Below, piece after piece: positions 24,801-34,379 of a DNA stretch of 64,000 nt. Origin of the DNA: Protonemura montana (Eukaryota > Arthropoda > Insecta > Plecoptera > Nemouridae); contig OX387603.1 in assembly GCA_947568835.1 (NCBI GenBank), positions 28,482,651 through 28,546,650 of the forward strand, in the 5' to 3' direction. How positions within the stretch are numbered: position 1 is the first letter of the stretch; every line of letters starts with the position of its first letter. The notes below the pieces were generated by a model. The model saw nothing but the letters and a program-made list of their open reading frames with translations. It searched no databases and had not been told where the DNA came from. A program made the position numbers and the translations under genes.

Positions 24801-27800
24801 TAACGTCCCTTCCGAAGGATGGTACAACGCGAACAACAGGATTCCTCCACAAATCCATGCTGTCGAGAGGTTGATAAGCAAGGCGAGTGAAGTTGCTGTA
24901 CTAACTTTCATCCCTCCAGCCTCTCTCCCGAACAGAACTGGTCGTGTATATGATGGTCACCCATCCAATACCTGACCTAGCACAGTGTTGCTCAACTTTC
25001 ATCCCTCCAACCTCTGTCCCAAAAAGAACTGGTCATGTGTATGATGGTCACCCATTCAATACCTGACCCAGCACAGTGTTGCTTAACTTTCATCCCTCCA
25101 AACTCTCTTCCGAGCAGAACTGGTCATGTGTATGATGGTCACCCATCCAATACCTGACCCAGTGCAGTGTTGCTTAACTTTCATCCCTCGTACTTTTCCT
25201 CCTACTTCATCCCAAGTTAGTACACTTCTTACAGTGATATGATATTTGAGAATTTGTTTATCGATGAAGGAAAGCCCAGGTTTGTTTGTTATTTTTGCAA
25301 ATGAAGTCTCTTTGAGGAGGTAAATATGTCAAGCTAGATGTGGTCAGATTGCTGCCTTGTGTCCCAGGAAGATGTAACGTTACGAGGTTATCGCCGTCAC
25401 AAGCGCGACGAGAGTGGACCGGCGCCGCTGACGCTGGCAGAGACGGAACGTGCCGAGGCTCGCCGCGCAGAAACTGCCGCGGGGGTAGACGCGCGGCAAC
25501 AAACGTTCACCGGCATGGCGTTCCCGCTGACAGAGGCCGCGGTCGTTGCTGTTCAGCGACTTGTTGCCAAGCGACTTGACTACGTTCAGCTGAGCATCGG
25601 TGAGTTTTGCTCTCGAGTGGCCCAAAGTACAGAGTTTGTTGTTTAATCCGTCGTGGAAATGCCACGCAGTTGCTTTGCGATTCATAGTTTGCTAAAAAGT
25701 TCATAGCAAAGTTTACTGTGATCCCAAATTGATTTGTATTTTTTTTGGTCCAGTCGTTGGTATGCTTTTAACAAATTCAAATTGAAATTGTTTGCTTATA
25801 TCATCTGCTGGTGTCTTGCATTTTGCCATAAAGCATACAATGGGCATACTATACTATCAACTCTTGTTTTTCTATCGGCAGGCACTGAAATCTTGCCAAT
25901 ATTCAAAGACAAAAGATTTTGTGGAACAGAATTAAGACGCTTCATTTGAAGCAAGTTCATGGATGTTATAGGTTAGGTTTATTTATTTATTTTATTTGGC
26001 TATGGATAAGTCACATGGTAATGAGAGGGGATGAGGATTGTAGAATTAGTTTAATGGAGAATTTTATGAAAGTGTATTTAGTAGGTTGTAGGGCTAGTTT
26101 GTTGTTGAGGCAGTTGGTCGAAATGATGGTTGCTTGTTCTTTTGTAGTTTGAGTCAGGGAGCTGATGGGCAGGTGATTGGGGGTCGTTATAAGGTGGCTT
26201 GTGTCATCGGTGAATTGGAATAGATTGCCTTTTGTGAATTGTTGTGGAAGATCATTAACATATAGTCGGAACAGTAATGCAGAGAGGACAGTCCCCTGTG
26301 GAACACCTTGTTTGACAATTAAAGTTGTAGATAGGGATGGGTCCTGGTCAGGGATGGGTGCTGTGATGCAAACTATCTGGGTGCAATCAGTTAGAAAGAA
26401 TGCTTTCCATTTGTTTGCAGTTCTGCAAATGCCAAAGGAGTGGTTAGGTACACACGTTTTGTCTTCGGAGATTTGTGCCATATTAACTAACAACCAGTAG
26501 CCTTTACTTGTCTTTTCCGTTTAATACATGCAAGCCATGTTAAGACAGCAGCAAGAAATTATTGCTTATTTTGCAATTATCCCACTAGAAGGAATCTAAA
26601 TGGCTTTGTACGTGTGGACGGCAGTGACGTTGTTAGTGACGAAAGTCTGTGAACAGAAACGAGCGGAACGTCAATTTGTCGGCTTTACATCGAGTCTGAG
26701 ATTAAAGTGGCTTTTCAAACCAGACGAACAGTTTATGTTCTTGTAGATCACTGGGGCTTAGAACCGGTTCTGTCCGGCACTTGTTCCCAATGTGTCGTTG
26801 TCAGCACAAGCCAATGCTGACCACATTTGAGAAAATAGAAGACATTGCTCACTTGTTTAATCAACAAAACCAAAAGTGAGATTCGGTTCTGCGAACAAGT
26901 TTTAACGTTTTTTATTATTACGAACACTATAACAGCCGCAAAAATCAATGTCCAAACGGGGATATATTATATTTTTATTATTGTTATATTATATGACTAT
27001 TATAATAGTGTTCATAATAATAAAATACCCTGCGCATTGCAAGCGTTTGCAATTGAAATAAGATTTCATCTAGTTTCAACATTGTTTAGGTGAGATATTT
27101 TAGGTTAGAAATCGTTAGTTTTGATTTGAAAGTGAGTGAAGTGTTAACTCACGACAGTGATGATCCCGGCAGCCGCGGCGCTGAAGTCGTGGGTGATTAC
27201 AAACGTCTTGTCTTCTCCACGTTGCGTTTCAATCAACTTGCTCCCGTCTCGTGTCCACAAGCTCTTCACCTGCCGCAACCAGACTTGGTTAGCATCGGCA
27301 ATAATTCGTTTAAACGTTGAGAAAATGTGAATCGTATCGGAGGCAAAACTTGTTACGTAGTTTGTCTAACCTTGAACTTGTCGCGGGTGGTAAAGTCGGC
27401 CTCGACCCCGACCTTGAAGCTCTGTGTTGACTCCCGGTCCGTGCCTAGCACAGCTGTCTTGATGGTATATTCTTCCCCGGCAACTGAGTACGTTACCACG
27501 ACAACGTAGCTGGAAGCCACCTTGCGGATCTCCTCCGCTGTGCCTGGCGACAGAACATTCATTGTTAGCACATTAACAGAATGTTGCTAACAGCACTGGC
27601 AATTTTTTTTAAATTTCATGCCAACAATATAGTTTTGTGATTTAGTTCATTAAATTATGTTTTTCGTGTCCAGAAAATTTGCTGTGTCATCTAAAATATT
27701 TATTTTTCTAAACAATACAGAATTAGGTACAAAACTTGGAAAGCAACTAAAATAATTGTCCTGCCGTAATGTTCCCAAAATATTTTTTTGAAATGCAGTC

Positions 27801-30800
27801 TAGATATTTTCTTACAAGGAGCTCGTATCGTTCTCTATTGTTGATAGATTATTGCAATAATTTGTGTGTTTGTTGTTGTAATATTAGCTATTGTGTAAAT
27901 CACAATTACCACAGAAATATTCTACACTTTATAAATTAAATGATGAAATTAAGTGATTGTTAACCTCTCTTAAAATCATCTTTCTACTGGCTTAATTAAT
28001 TAATTAATTAATTTTCAATCCTTAACATACATACTTATTAGCAGTTATACATCGTCAAAAGGTTAATACATTCTTTTAAAAGTCTCCATAAAATCCATCT
28101 AAGGAATCAACAAGTTTCTTACCACGTGCGGCCAGATAGGCATCCCAGTTCTTCAACGAAGCCAAGTCAAGCTGGAAACTCTTATTGCTAACTGTTTCCA
28201 CCATCGCGTCTTGATTGAGAAGACTAGCGGCTGAAGACTGGACGGAGATACTGTCACGACTCAAGTGTTATCAGGCGTTTGCTTCTCTTTGCTTTTCATG
28301 AAATACAACTCAGTGCAAATCATTCCAGATTCAATTGCTCTTGATAACAATGTAAAGAGCAAGTCATTGAATCAATATTGCCAAGTCACTTTGCAAAGAC
28401 TAAATTGTATAAATCTAGTAAAATTTTGTTAAAAACTAAAAGATAAGCAAGTTTCACCGAACACTTGAAGTCAATGTTGAGTGCAAATGTTTACATGTTT
28501 GTGGCTATCATCTTCTGTCTGCAAGCGTAAGATTGCAGCTGTAGAAAGTAGTTTTGTGTGAATTGGATGAATGTTGTTGTTATGGTGGTGCAGTGAATGT
28601 TGGGAAGCTTTCAGGAGGCAGAACTAGGCACGTGAAGGTCTTGACGAGAGCTTGCTTTTGTTTGGTAGAACCTCGTAGCATGATGGAAAGTAACCGATAT
28701 CTGAGTGATTCTTCAACGGATTTAACAGGCAAGGCACAAAGAAGTGATTAACGGTCTCTTGCGATAGCAAAGCAAGTTGGAGACTGTGACATATTAAAAG
28801 TGATCAAACGGAAACAATGAAGCTAATCTATGAGTGAGTGAGAAACAGGCCTTCATTTCACTTTTCACATTTTCACTTTTGATATTTCCAAGGATTCGAG
28901 GATTTGATCAAAACAAAGTGGATAAAAATACAACGTCAATTATTTTTACTTATTTTTCTTTTATTGAAATATTTCAAAATTGACACCCAATGATGTAAAA
29001 TATTGATCACCGTGCAAAGGTCGATGAGATGATCATCGCCCAGTGAATCTAGACGGCCGTGTAGACCTGTGTTGCTGTCACATTGCCTGCCTCGTACGTC
29101 TGGAATCCAACAATTAAACTGTGAGGGCCGGGCATGTACAAGAATGGCAAACAAACTGAATTGACAAAACATGGTAACTACATCGTAATATGCGCTGGCA
29201 CATTATGGGAAGGAGAAAATATCAATATTGCTATCAATAATAATATCTATATCAATATATGTTTCATTGTCCTGATTGTCTGCAAGTTATTATTGAAGCC
29301 TAATTAAGTTCAAGAGTTAACAATTATATTTAAACATTACAATATGATTATTCATCAACGTAGACATCAAGATCAGAGCATTTATGCACGTATGGTATTA
29401 TCAATATTTAAATATTTTGGTAAATTTCAATAAATTGATATCAATATCAATCTAAAATGGATACGAAATATTAATATGATTTTGTCAAAGTGCTGCATCC
29501 CCACTACGACATATCATGACACATGGAAATAAGTGATGAGTAGACGGTTGGCGAGTCATTTGATTGGAGAGGAAATTCCTATTAAGAATAATTTGGAAAG
29601 CAATTGATGAGTTGCATGTCGTTATCTCCCCCCTGATCTGTTGTAACCAGTGCAACTCTTTTATAATAGATGCAAGCAGACAATACTTGCAGATTTATCC
29701 AACTCATTTTCTACCCACTTCAAAATAATAAAGCTAAACATATAAACGATGCTTGCACGAAATGTGAAGTATAATTTGACTGTGAATTACAAGATGGGCG
29801 ATGCCAGCGTTGCTGTAGTCGTGGGTGATGATGAAGATCTTATCTCCCGCAGTTTGCGTTTCCGTCAGTTTGTTTCCCTCACGGGTCCACTTGCTCTTCA
29901 CCTGCGGGAATAAACATTGCACGAACATTCAATAGTACCAACCGTTGCTACAACATTCAATAGTACCAACCGTTTCCACAAGACATGAATGAGATGGATG
30001 AAATAATGGTGATGCTAATGATGCTATATATATATTTAATGAGATGAGTTGTTTTTGCTCCAGGCAAATCATTATTGACATATACCTACACAATATGGCG
30101 GAAATCTTCTGCATGTTTTAGAATTATATTTTTATTTCAAGATGCTGAAATGGTTTCACTACACAAAGTTAATTACTTGGACGGGAGAAGTGTTTGTATT
30201 AGCGTTCATCGCAGTAAGAGTAACAAGGTTCAAAGCTTACATTTAAACATCTTTGTGCTTCTTCAACTACTTCTGTGTGATAAGCAATGACTTTTGAGCA
30301 CAGATTGCAACAAAACTGGAGAACAGTTGGAAGTTTTGCAAAAGTTTTTGAGGCAAAAATAGTTACGTACCACGAGCCCATCCCTCGCCGTTTGCTGGAC
30401 TTCGTGTCCGATCTGAAATGTTTGTTTGAACTGGTGATCTACTGAAGGCATGGTCACCGTGATGGTGTATTGGTCACCGCTGACTTCCCAGGTCAGCAAT
30501 GTATCGGTAGAAGACGACAGTTTGATTATTTCAGGCGGCGATCCTGCCGGAATACAATTCTTAAACTCACGGAAATCCGGTGGCGTGAAGGCTTTCTTGT
30601 AGCGGCTAGATGGGAACAAATTATTTTCCATAAATACTAATCTATTGATATTTTACTCACCTCTGGCTTCCAAGTACTTGTCGAAATATTTAGACAAAGC
30701 CAAGTCAAGCTTAAAGCTCTTTCCATTTATCTGATGAACCATTTTAAACAATTTAGTTTGCCAAACAAAGGCAGGCTTGAGACTGTGGCAACCAGTCAAA

Positions 30801-33800
30801 ATTCAAGCAGTTATCCCTTTTGTACCCAATCCCTTTCGTAGGTCAATTGTAGTTATCTGATCACAGCACTTAAGTATTTTCTGTCGGTAAATATTGCCCG
30901 GAGAGCTAGAGTCTAGAGATTATAAGTGCATAGAAAACACAGCCGTTGAACCTTTTAAGCTTTGTCATGGGATTACTTTTTAATCGGTTACACACTTCAC
31001 TTAAAACACAGTTCCTCTCAATGTTTGGTTTCACCATATTTTTCCAATTGAGATCCTAATATCCAACTACCAACCAACTACCAACCAACTACCATCCAAC
31101 TACCATCCAACTACCATCCAACTACCAACCAACTACCATACAACTACCAACCAACTACCATACAACTACCATCCAACTACCATCCAACTACCATCCAACT
31201 ACCAACCAACTACCAACCAACTACCATCCAACTACCATCCAACTACCAACCAACTACCAACCAACTACCATCCAACTACCATCCAACTACCATCCAACTA
31301 CCAACCAACTACCATCCAACTACCATCCAACTACCATCCAACTACCAACCAACTACCATACAACTACCTGCCTCAACCTGAGACCAGAAAGTTCTCTAGT
31401 TAACATTTTGAGACATTAGTGTGAAAGGTTGTGATATCAAAGATGGAAACGCACTGTCGTGTTGTTTGTGTTGGTCTTTTCTACACCTTTTCTTAACTAT
31501 TCTCTCTTAATTTATAATTTTGGGCAAACAAATAGCTGCTGTTTTGTTATTACTTGTGTTAGATAAGATCACTTTGGGTCATGTTTTCCTGCACCCGCCT
31601 GATAGGTGGCTAGAGATGTTCTACTCTGCTCTGAACGATCCCACAAAGTTCTCATATAGCCAAACAAAACTACTTTTGATTAATATCAGTCCACTTGAGG
31701 AAATTAACCCAGGGATGGGGCTATTGTGTTATTATTGTGCACTGTAGAAGTGCAGTTTTGTCAATTGCAAGGCTGTGCTATTTAAAAAAATGAAAACTTA
31801 CAGTGCTTAAGGATTTATCACATGTATTTGTTCCTATAAAATAAAGGTCATATTACAATCTCATATGGAAACTAATAGAGTGGTACATAGTGCTTTATCA
31901 TGTTATGGTGCGACTCGTTCTGAGATATATTTCCACTCAAATGATCAAACATACTTTCTAAATATGCAATCAGGACAAATGGAAAAATTTCATCCAAGTA
32001 TCAATGATAATTGGGTTGAAAGAGCAAGCAATATAAAAAAAAATGCAAACATTCAAGAATATTTGCAATAAATATGAATAAATATGAATAAACATGAATA
32101 TTCAGTGGGAAAATGCCTGGTGGAAAAGCTGAATTGTATATATACACACATATTGTGTGTTTATATAAAATCTTTACTCATGCTTCCGAACGGTTTGGCG
32201 TGTTGGAAACACCGGTTTGCATTAGATCACGTAACTTCACTCGCCTTGCTTGTCAACCTCTCGACAGCAACTTCACTCGCCTTGCTTGTCAACCTCTCGA
32301 CAGCAACTTCACTCGCCTTGCTTATCAACCTCTCGACAGTAACTTCACTCGCCTTGCTTGTCAACCTCTCGACAGCAACTTCACTCGCCTTGCTTATCAA
32401 CCTCTCGACAGCAACTTCACTCGCCTTGCTTATCAACCTCTCGACAGCAACTTCACTCGCCCTGCTTATCAACCTCTCGACAGCAACTTCACTCGCCTTG
32501 CTTATCAACCTCTCGACAGCAACTTCACTCGCCTTGCTTATCAACCTCTCGACAGCAACTTGACTCGCCTTGCTTATCAACCTCTCGACAGCAACTTCAC
32601 TCGCCTTGCTTATCAACCTCTCGACAGCAACTTCACTCGCCTTGCTTATCAACCTCTCGACAGCAACTTCACTCGCCTTGCTTATCAACCTCTCAACAGC
32701 AACTTCACTCGCCTTGCTTATCAACCTCTCGACAGCAACTTCACTCGCCTTGCTTATCAACCTCTCGACAGCAACTTCACTCGCCTTGCTTATCAACTAA
32801 CCTCTCAACAGCATGGATTTGTGGAGGAATCCTGTTGTTCACGTTGTACCGTCCTTCGGAAGGGACGTTAAGCCGGTGGTCCCCTTGGTCTTTGACGGGA
32901 GTAGGCTACGTGCCGACACCGGATTTCACCTCCTCCCTTCTAGGCTAGGTTCAATGTATCATCATTCTTGTCACCACCGCCTCATTCACTGATGCCATTT
33001 ATTCAGTGCGTTGCTGTCAACAGATTTGGACGAGGAGAGGATCCACCTGGCAGACTCTGGGGCCGTCGCTGTGGAAAGCCTTCGCGAGAAGGTGCCCAAG
33101 GACGCTGCTCGATACCACCTTTACAACTTCAAGCACACGCATGAAGGGGACTACCAGGAAGCCATCGGTAAATTTACCAACATTCCCTTACATTACCTAC
33201 ATTTACCAACATTACCTTACATTACCTACATTTACCTTACTTCTTATTTGCCCTTGTCACTTGTTGTGTTGGTTCTTATTACTAAAACAAGAACCCAAAC
33301 CCCAATTTTGAGATAACAAGATTTCTCTCTTGCACTTGCTTATCTCTTACAAGCAGCACTCTTGGCATTTTTGATAAAACAAACCATTTGATAACTCAAA
33401 CCACAAGAATGTCATTATTTAACTGTAAATTCTTCCACAAAACTACAAATAAAAGATGTCGGGTTGTGATTTGGATTTCAAAAGACTGTAGTGGCTTGGA
33501 AATCTCGTGTGAGTCATGTTCAAGTGTATGCTGCAACATGACTTGGTAATATCAAGGCAAACAGAAACAACAGTTGAAACTTCGACTTCATTACTTGTAA
33601 AGTCACTGACTATTTTGTTGGTTATCTCCAGTCTAATGACCGTAGGGTGTCAAATCGGTGAATCCTCATTGAATGTTGAATGTTGGTAGTGTTCATCTAC
33701 TCGATGCCTGGCTACAACTGTCCCGTACGAGAACGTATGATGTACTCCAGCTGCAAGGCCCCGCTCATCGAAGCACTACAAACACACTTGGGACTCGTTA

Positions 33801-34379
33801 TCGACAAGAAGGTCTGAACAATCAAAGCAATATTATTAAACCCTAAGCCAATCTGTCAAATCAATCAATCAATCAATCTCAATTAATAAGTTATTATTGC
33901 AGATTAAGATTAAAAATTGTGACAGGTTTACAGAGTACTTTTGTTGATTTATATATATTTCAAATTTAATTTCACTTTTCACTAGAAACCTGCTGATGCT
34001 CGTTCTGAAATGTTAAGGAAATATGGGTAAATTCTCCTGTGGTTTTTGGTTAGTGCAACAACTGCATTAGGTGGAGACCCGAGGATTGATTCCCCAATAA
34101 TCAAGTTCATATTTTTTAGAGGGTAGCATTGTTCACAATAGTAAAACCAGGACCCAAATCCCAATTTTGAGATAACAAGATTTCTGTTTTGGAAAGCATC
34201 ATCACGGTTCACGTTTGTTTGCAATGTTTCAGATCGAGAGCGACGAGCCCGAAGAATTGACAAAAGAGTTCCTCCAAGATCAGGTGCATCCACAAAAGAT
34301 GCTGCATCGGCCGAAGTTTGAGAAGCCGAAGGGACCTCCTAACCGTGGGGCAAAGCGACTCACCAAGAAGACGGAATAG
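21875..34379 (+). CDS. twf: Twinfilin (complete, 8 exons)
   Basis: Exons: 21875-21899, 22113-22190, 23017-23128, 23727-23889, 25368-25599, 33024-33167, 33690-33811 and 34233-34379. All junctions are GT-AG and in phase, giving 340 aa, the usual twinfilin length. Two ADF-homology domains are visible: residues about 1-140 (RVFKVSIEN, PCYILYRLD, HDWLLISWNPD, FASTKATLKQEFG) and about 175-310 (LDYVQLSIDLDEERIHL, KDAARYHLYNFKHTHEGDY, FIYSMPGYNCPVRERMMYSS). A basic tail follows (KFEKPKGPPNRGAKRL), which in the family binds capping protein and phosphoinositides. Twinfilin binds ADP-actin monomers and promotes barbed-end turnover. Intron 5 (25600-33023) contains two antisense FABP genes, a LINE fragment, two minisatellites and two SINE copies (one at 24.7 kb sits in intron 4). 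The tail resembles insect sequences most. AATAAA occurs near 34903. Confidence 0.96.
24285..24560. mobile_element. Foldback element with tRNA-like core
   Basis: The left arm fragment (TTTTATTATTAACAACACTA to AAACGCGGACTCGAAC) is inverted relative to the right arm (GGTTCGAGTCTGCGTTTGGG to AATTTAAATAAGATTTCATC). A tRNA-like head (GATAGCTCAATGGTTCAGAGC) lies between. It is in twinfilin intron 4. Confidence 0.75.
24680..25190 (-). mobile_element. 5S-rRNA-derived SINE with three tandem 5S-like heads
   Basis: On the minus strand, three roughly 93-bp units each contain a 5S rRNA internal-promoter pattern: box-A-like GTTAAGCAACACTG, then GGTATTGGATGGGTGACCAT, the box-C signature of 5S genes. Behind them comes a body with one copy of a 36-bp module, then GGACGTTAAGCCGGTGGTCC and a tail ending near TGGCG/CGCCATTT. 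The same body, in the opposite orientation, is at 32.2-33.0 kb. The 5S resemblance is from memory of arthropod 5S rRNA. It is in twinfilin intron 4. Confidence 0.75.
25975..26500 (-). mobile_element. Non-LTR retrotransposon reverse transcriptase fragment
   Basis: The frame at 26493-26011 carries the RT block KQGVPQGTVLSALLFRLYVN and a degenerate active site, FTDD instead of the usual F/Y-A-D-D. The copy is 5'- and 3'-truncated and clearly dead. It is antisense in twinfilin intron 5. Confidence 0.8.
26596..28204 (-). CDS. Fatty-acid-binding protein family member A (4 exons, nested)
   Basis: Exons (minus): 28204-28123, 27543-27371, 27269-27153 and 26646-26596; 423 nt, 140 aa. Exon lengths of 82, 173, 117 and 51 nt and phases 1, 0, 0 reproduce the conserved four-exon FABP layout. 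The product starts MVETVSNKSFQLDLASLKNW, has the exon-2 strand pattern (VVVTYSVAGEEYTIKT) and exon-3 VKSLWTRDGSKLIETQ, and ends VTAVHTYKAI. Such proteins are cytosolic ten-stranded beta-barrels carrying fatty acids or retinoids. The C-terminal R-x-Y ligand motif reads H-T-Y, so the usual carboxylate-binding Arg is replaced. It is wholly nested, antisense, in twinfilin intron 5, about 0.85 kb downstream of a second FABP. Confidence 0.88.
26890..27075. mobile_element. Degenerate foldback element without tRNA core
   Basis: Inverted arms (TTTTTTATTATTACGAACAC and GTGTTCATAATAATAAAATA) around a short AT-rich centre. The right end reads GCGCATTGCAAGCGTTTGCA to AATAAGATTTCATC, as in the other copies. 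It lies in the last intron of the nested FABP gene A (27152-26647). Confidence 0.7.
29049..30742 (-). CDS. Fatty-acid-binding protein family member B (4 exons, nested)
   Basis: Exons (minus): 30742-30661, 30543-30371, 29901-29791 and 29090-29049; 408 nt, 135 aa. Exon lengths of 82, 173, 111 and 42 nt are close to the family standard and phases agree with copy A. It begins MVHQINGKSFKLDLALSKYF, has LLTWEVSGDQYTITVTM and VKSKWTREGNKLTETQ, and ends AGNVTATQVYTAV. The final R-x-Y motif is Q-V-Y, again without the Arg. The last junction could use an AG at 29091-29092 (chosen because it keeps frame) rather than the one 4 bp further in. A minus-strand AATAAA lies at 28965-28960, about 84 nt past the stop. 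It is a tandem paralogue of copy A, and both are inside twinfilin intron 5, antisense. Confidence 0.87.
31063..31368. repeat. 11-bp tandem repeat (about 27 copies)
   Basis: Units of CCAACTACCAT, CCAACTACCAA and ACAACTACCAT alternate. It lies upstream of FABP B, in twinfilin intron 5. Confidence 0.95.
32220..33000 (+). mobile_element. SINE copy with 16-fold amplified 36-bp module
   Basis: About 16 copies of a 36-bp unit (CTTCACTCGCCTTGCTTATC then AACCTCTCGACAGCAA) occupy 32229-32800. They are followed by the body GGATTTGTGGAGGAATCC, GGACGTTAAGCCGGTGGTCC and the tail CTCATTCACTGATGCCATTT. The 24.7-kb copy has the same body with just one module. 36 is a multiple of three, so open frames of 76-252 codons appear on both strands; these are not genes. 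The element's 3' end (33000) is 23 bp before a twinfilin acceptor. Confidence 0.9.

Noticed and set aside
24680-25190. Functional 5S rRNA genes
   Set aside because: Only the internal promoter part resembles 5S; the remaining sequence is unrelated and the heads are joined to a SINE body.
32113-32871. Long overlapping frames of up to 252 codons on both strands
   Set aside because: They are produced by the 36-bp tandem repeat, which is divisible by three and lacks stops, inside a SINE.
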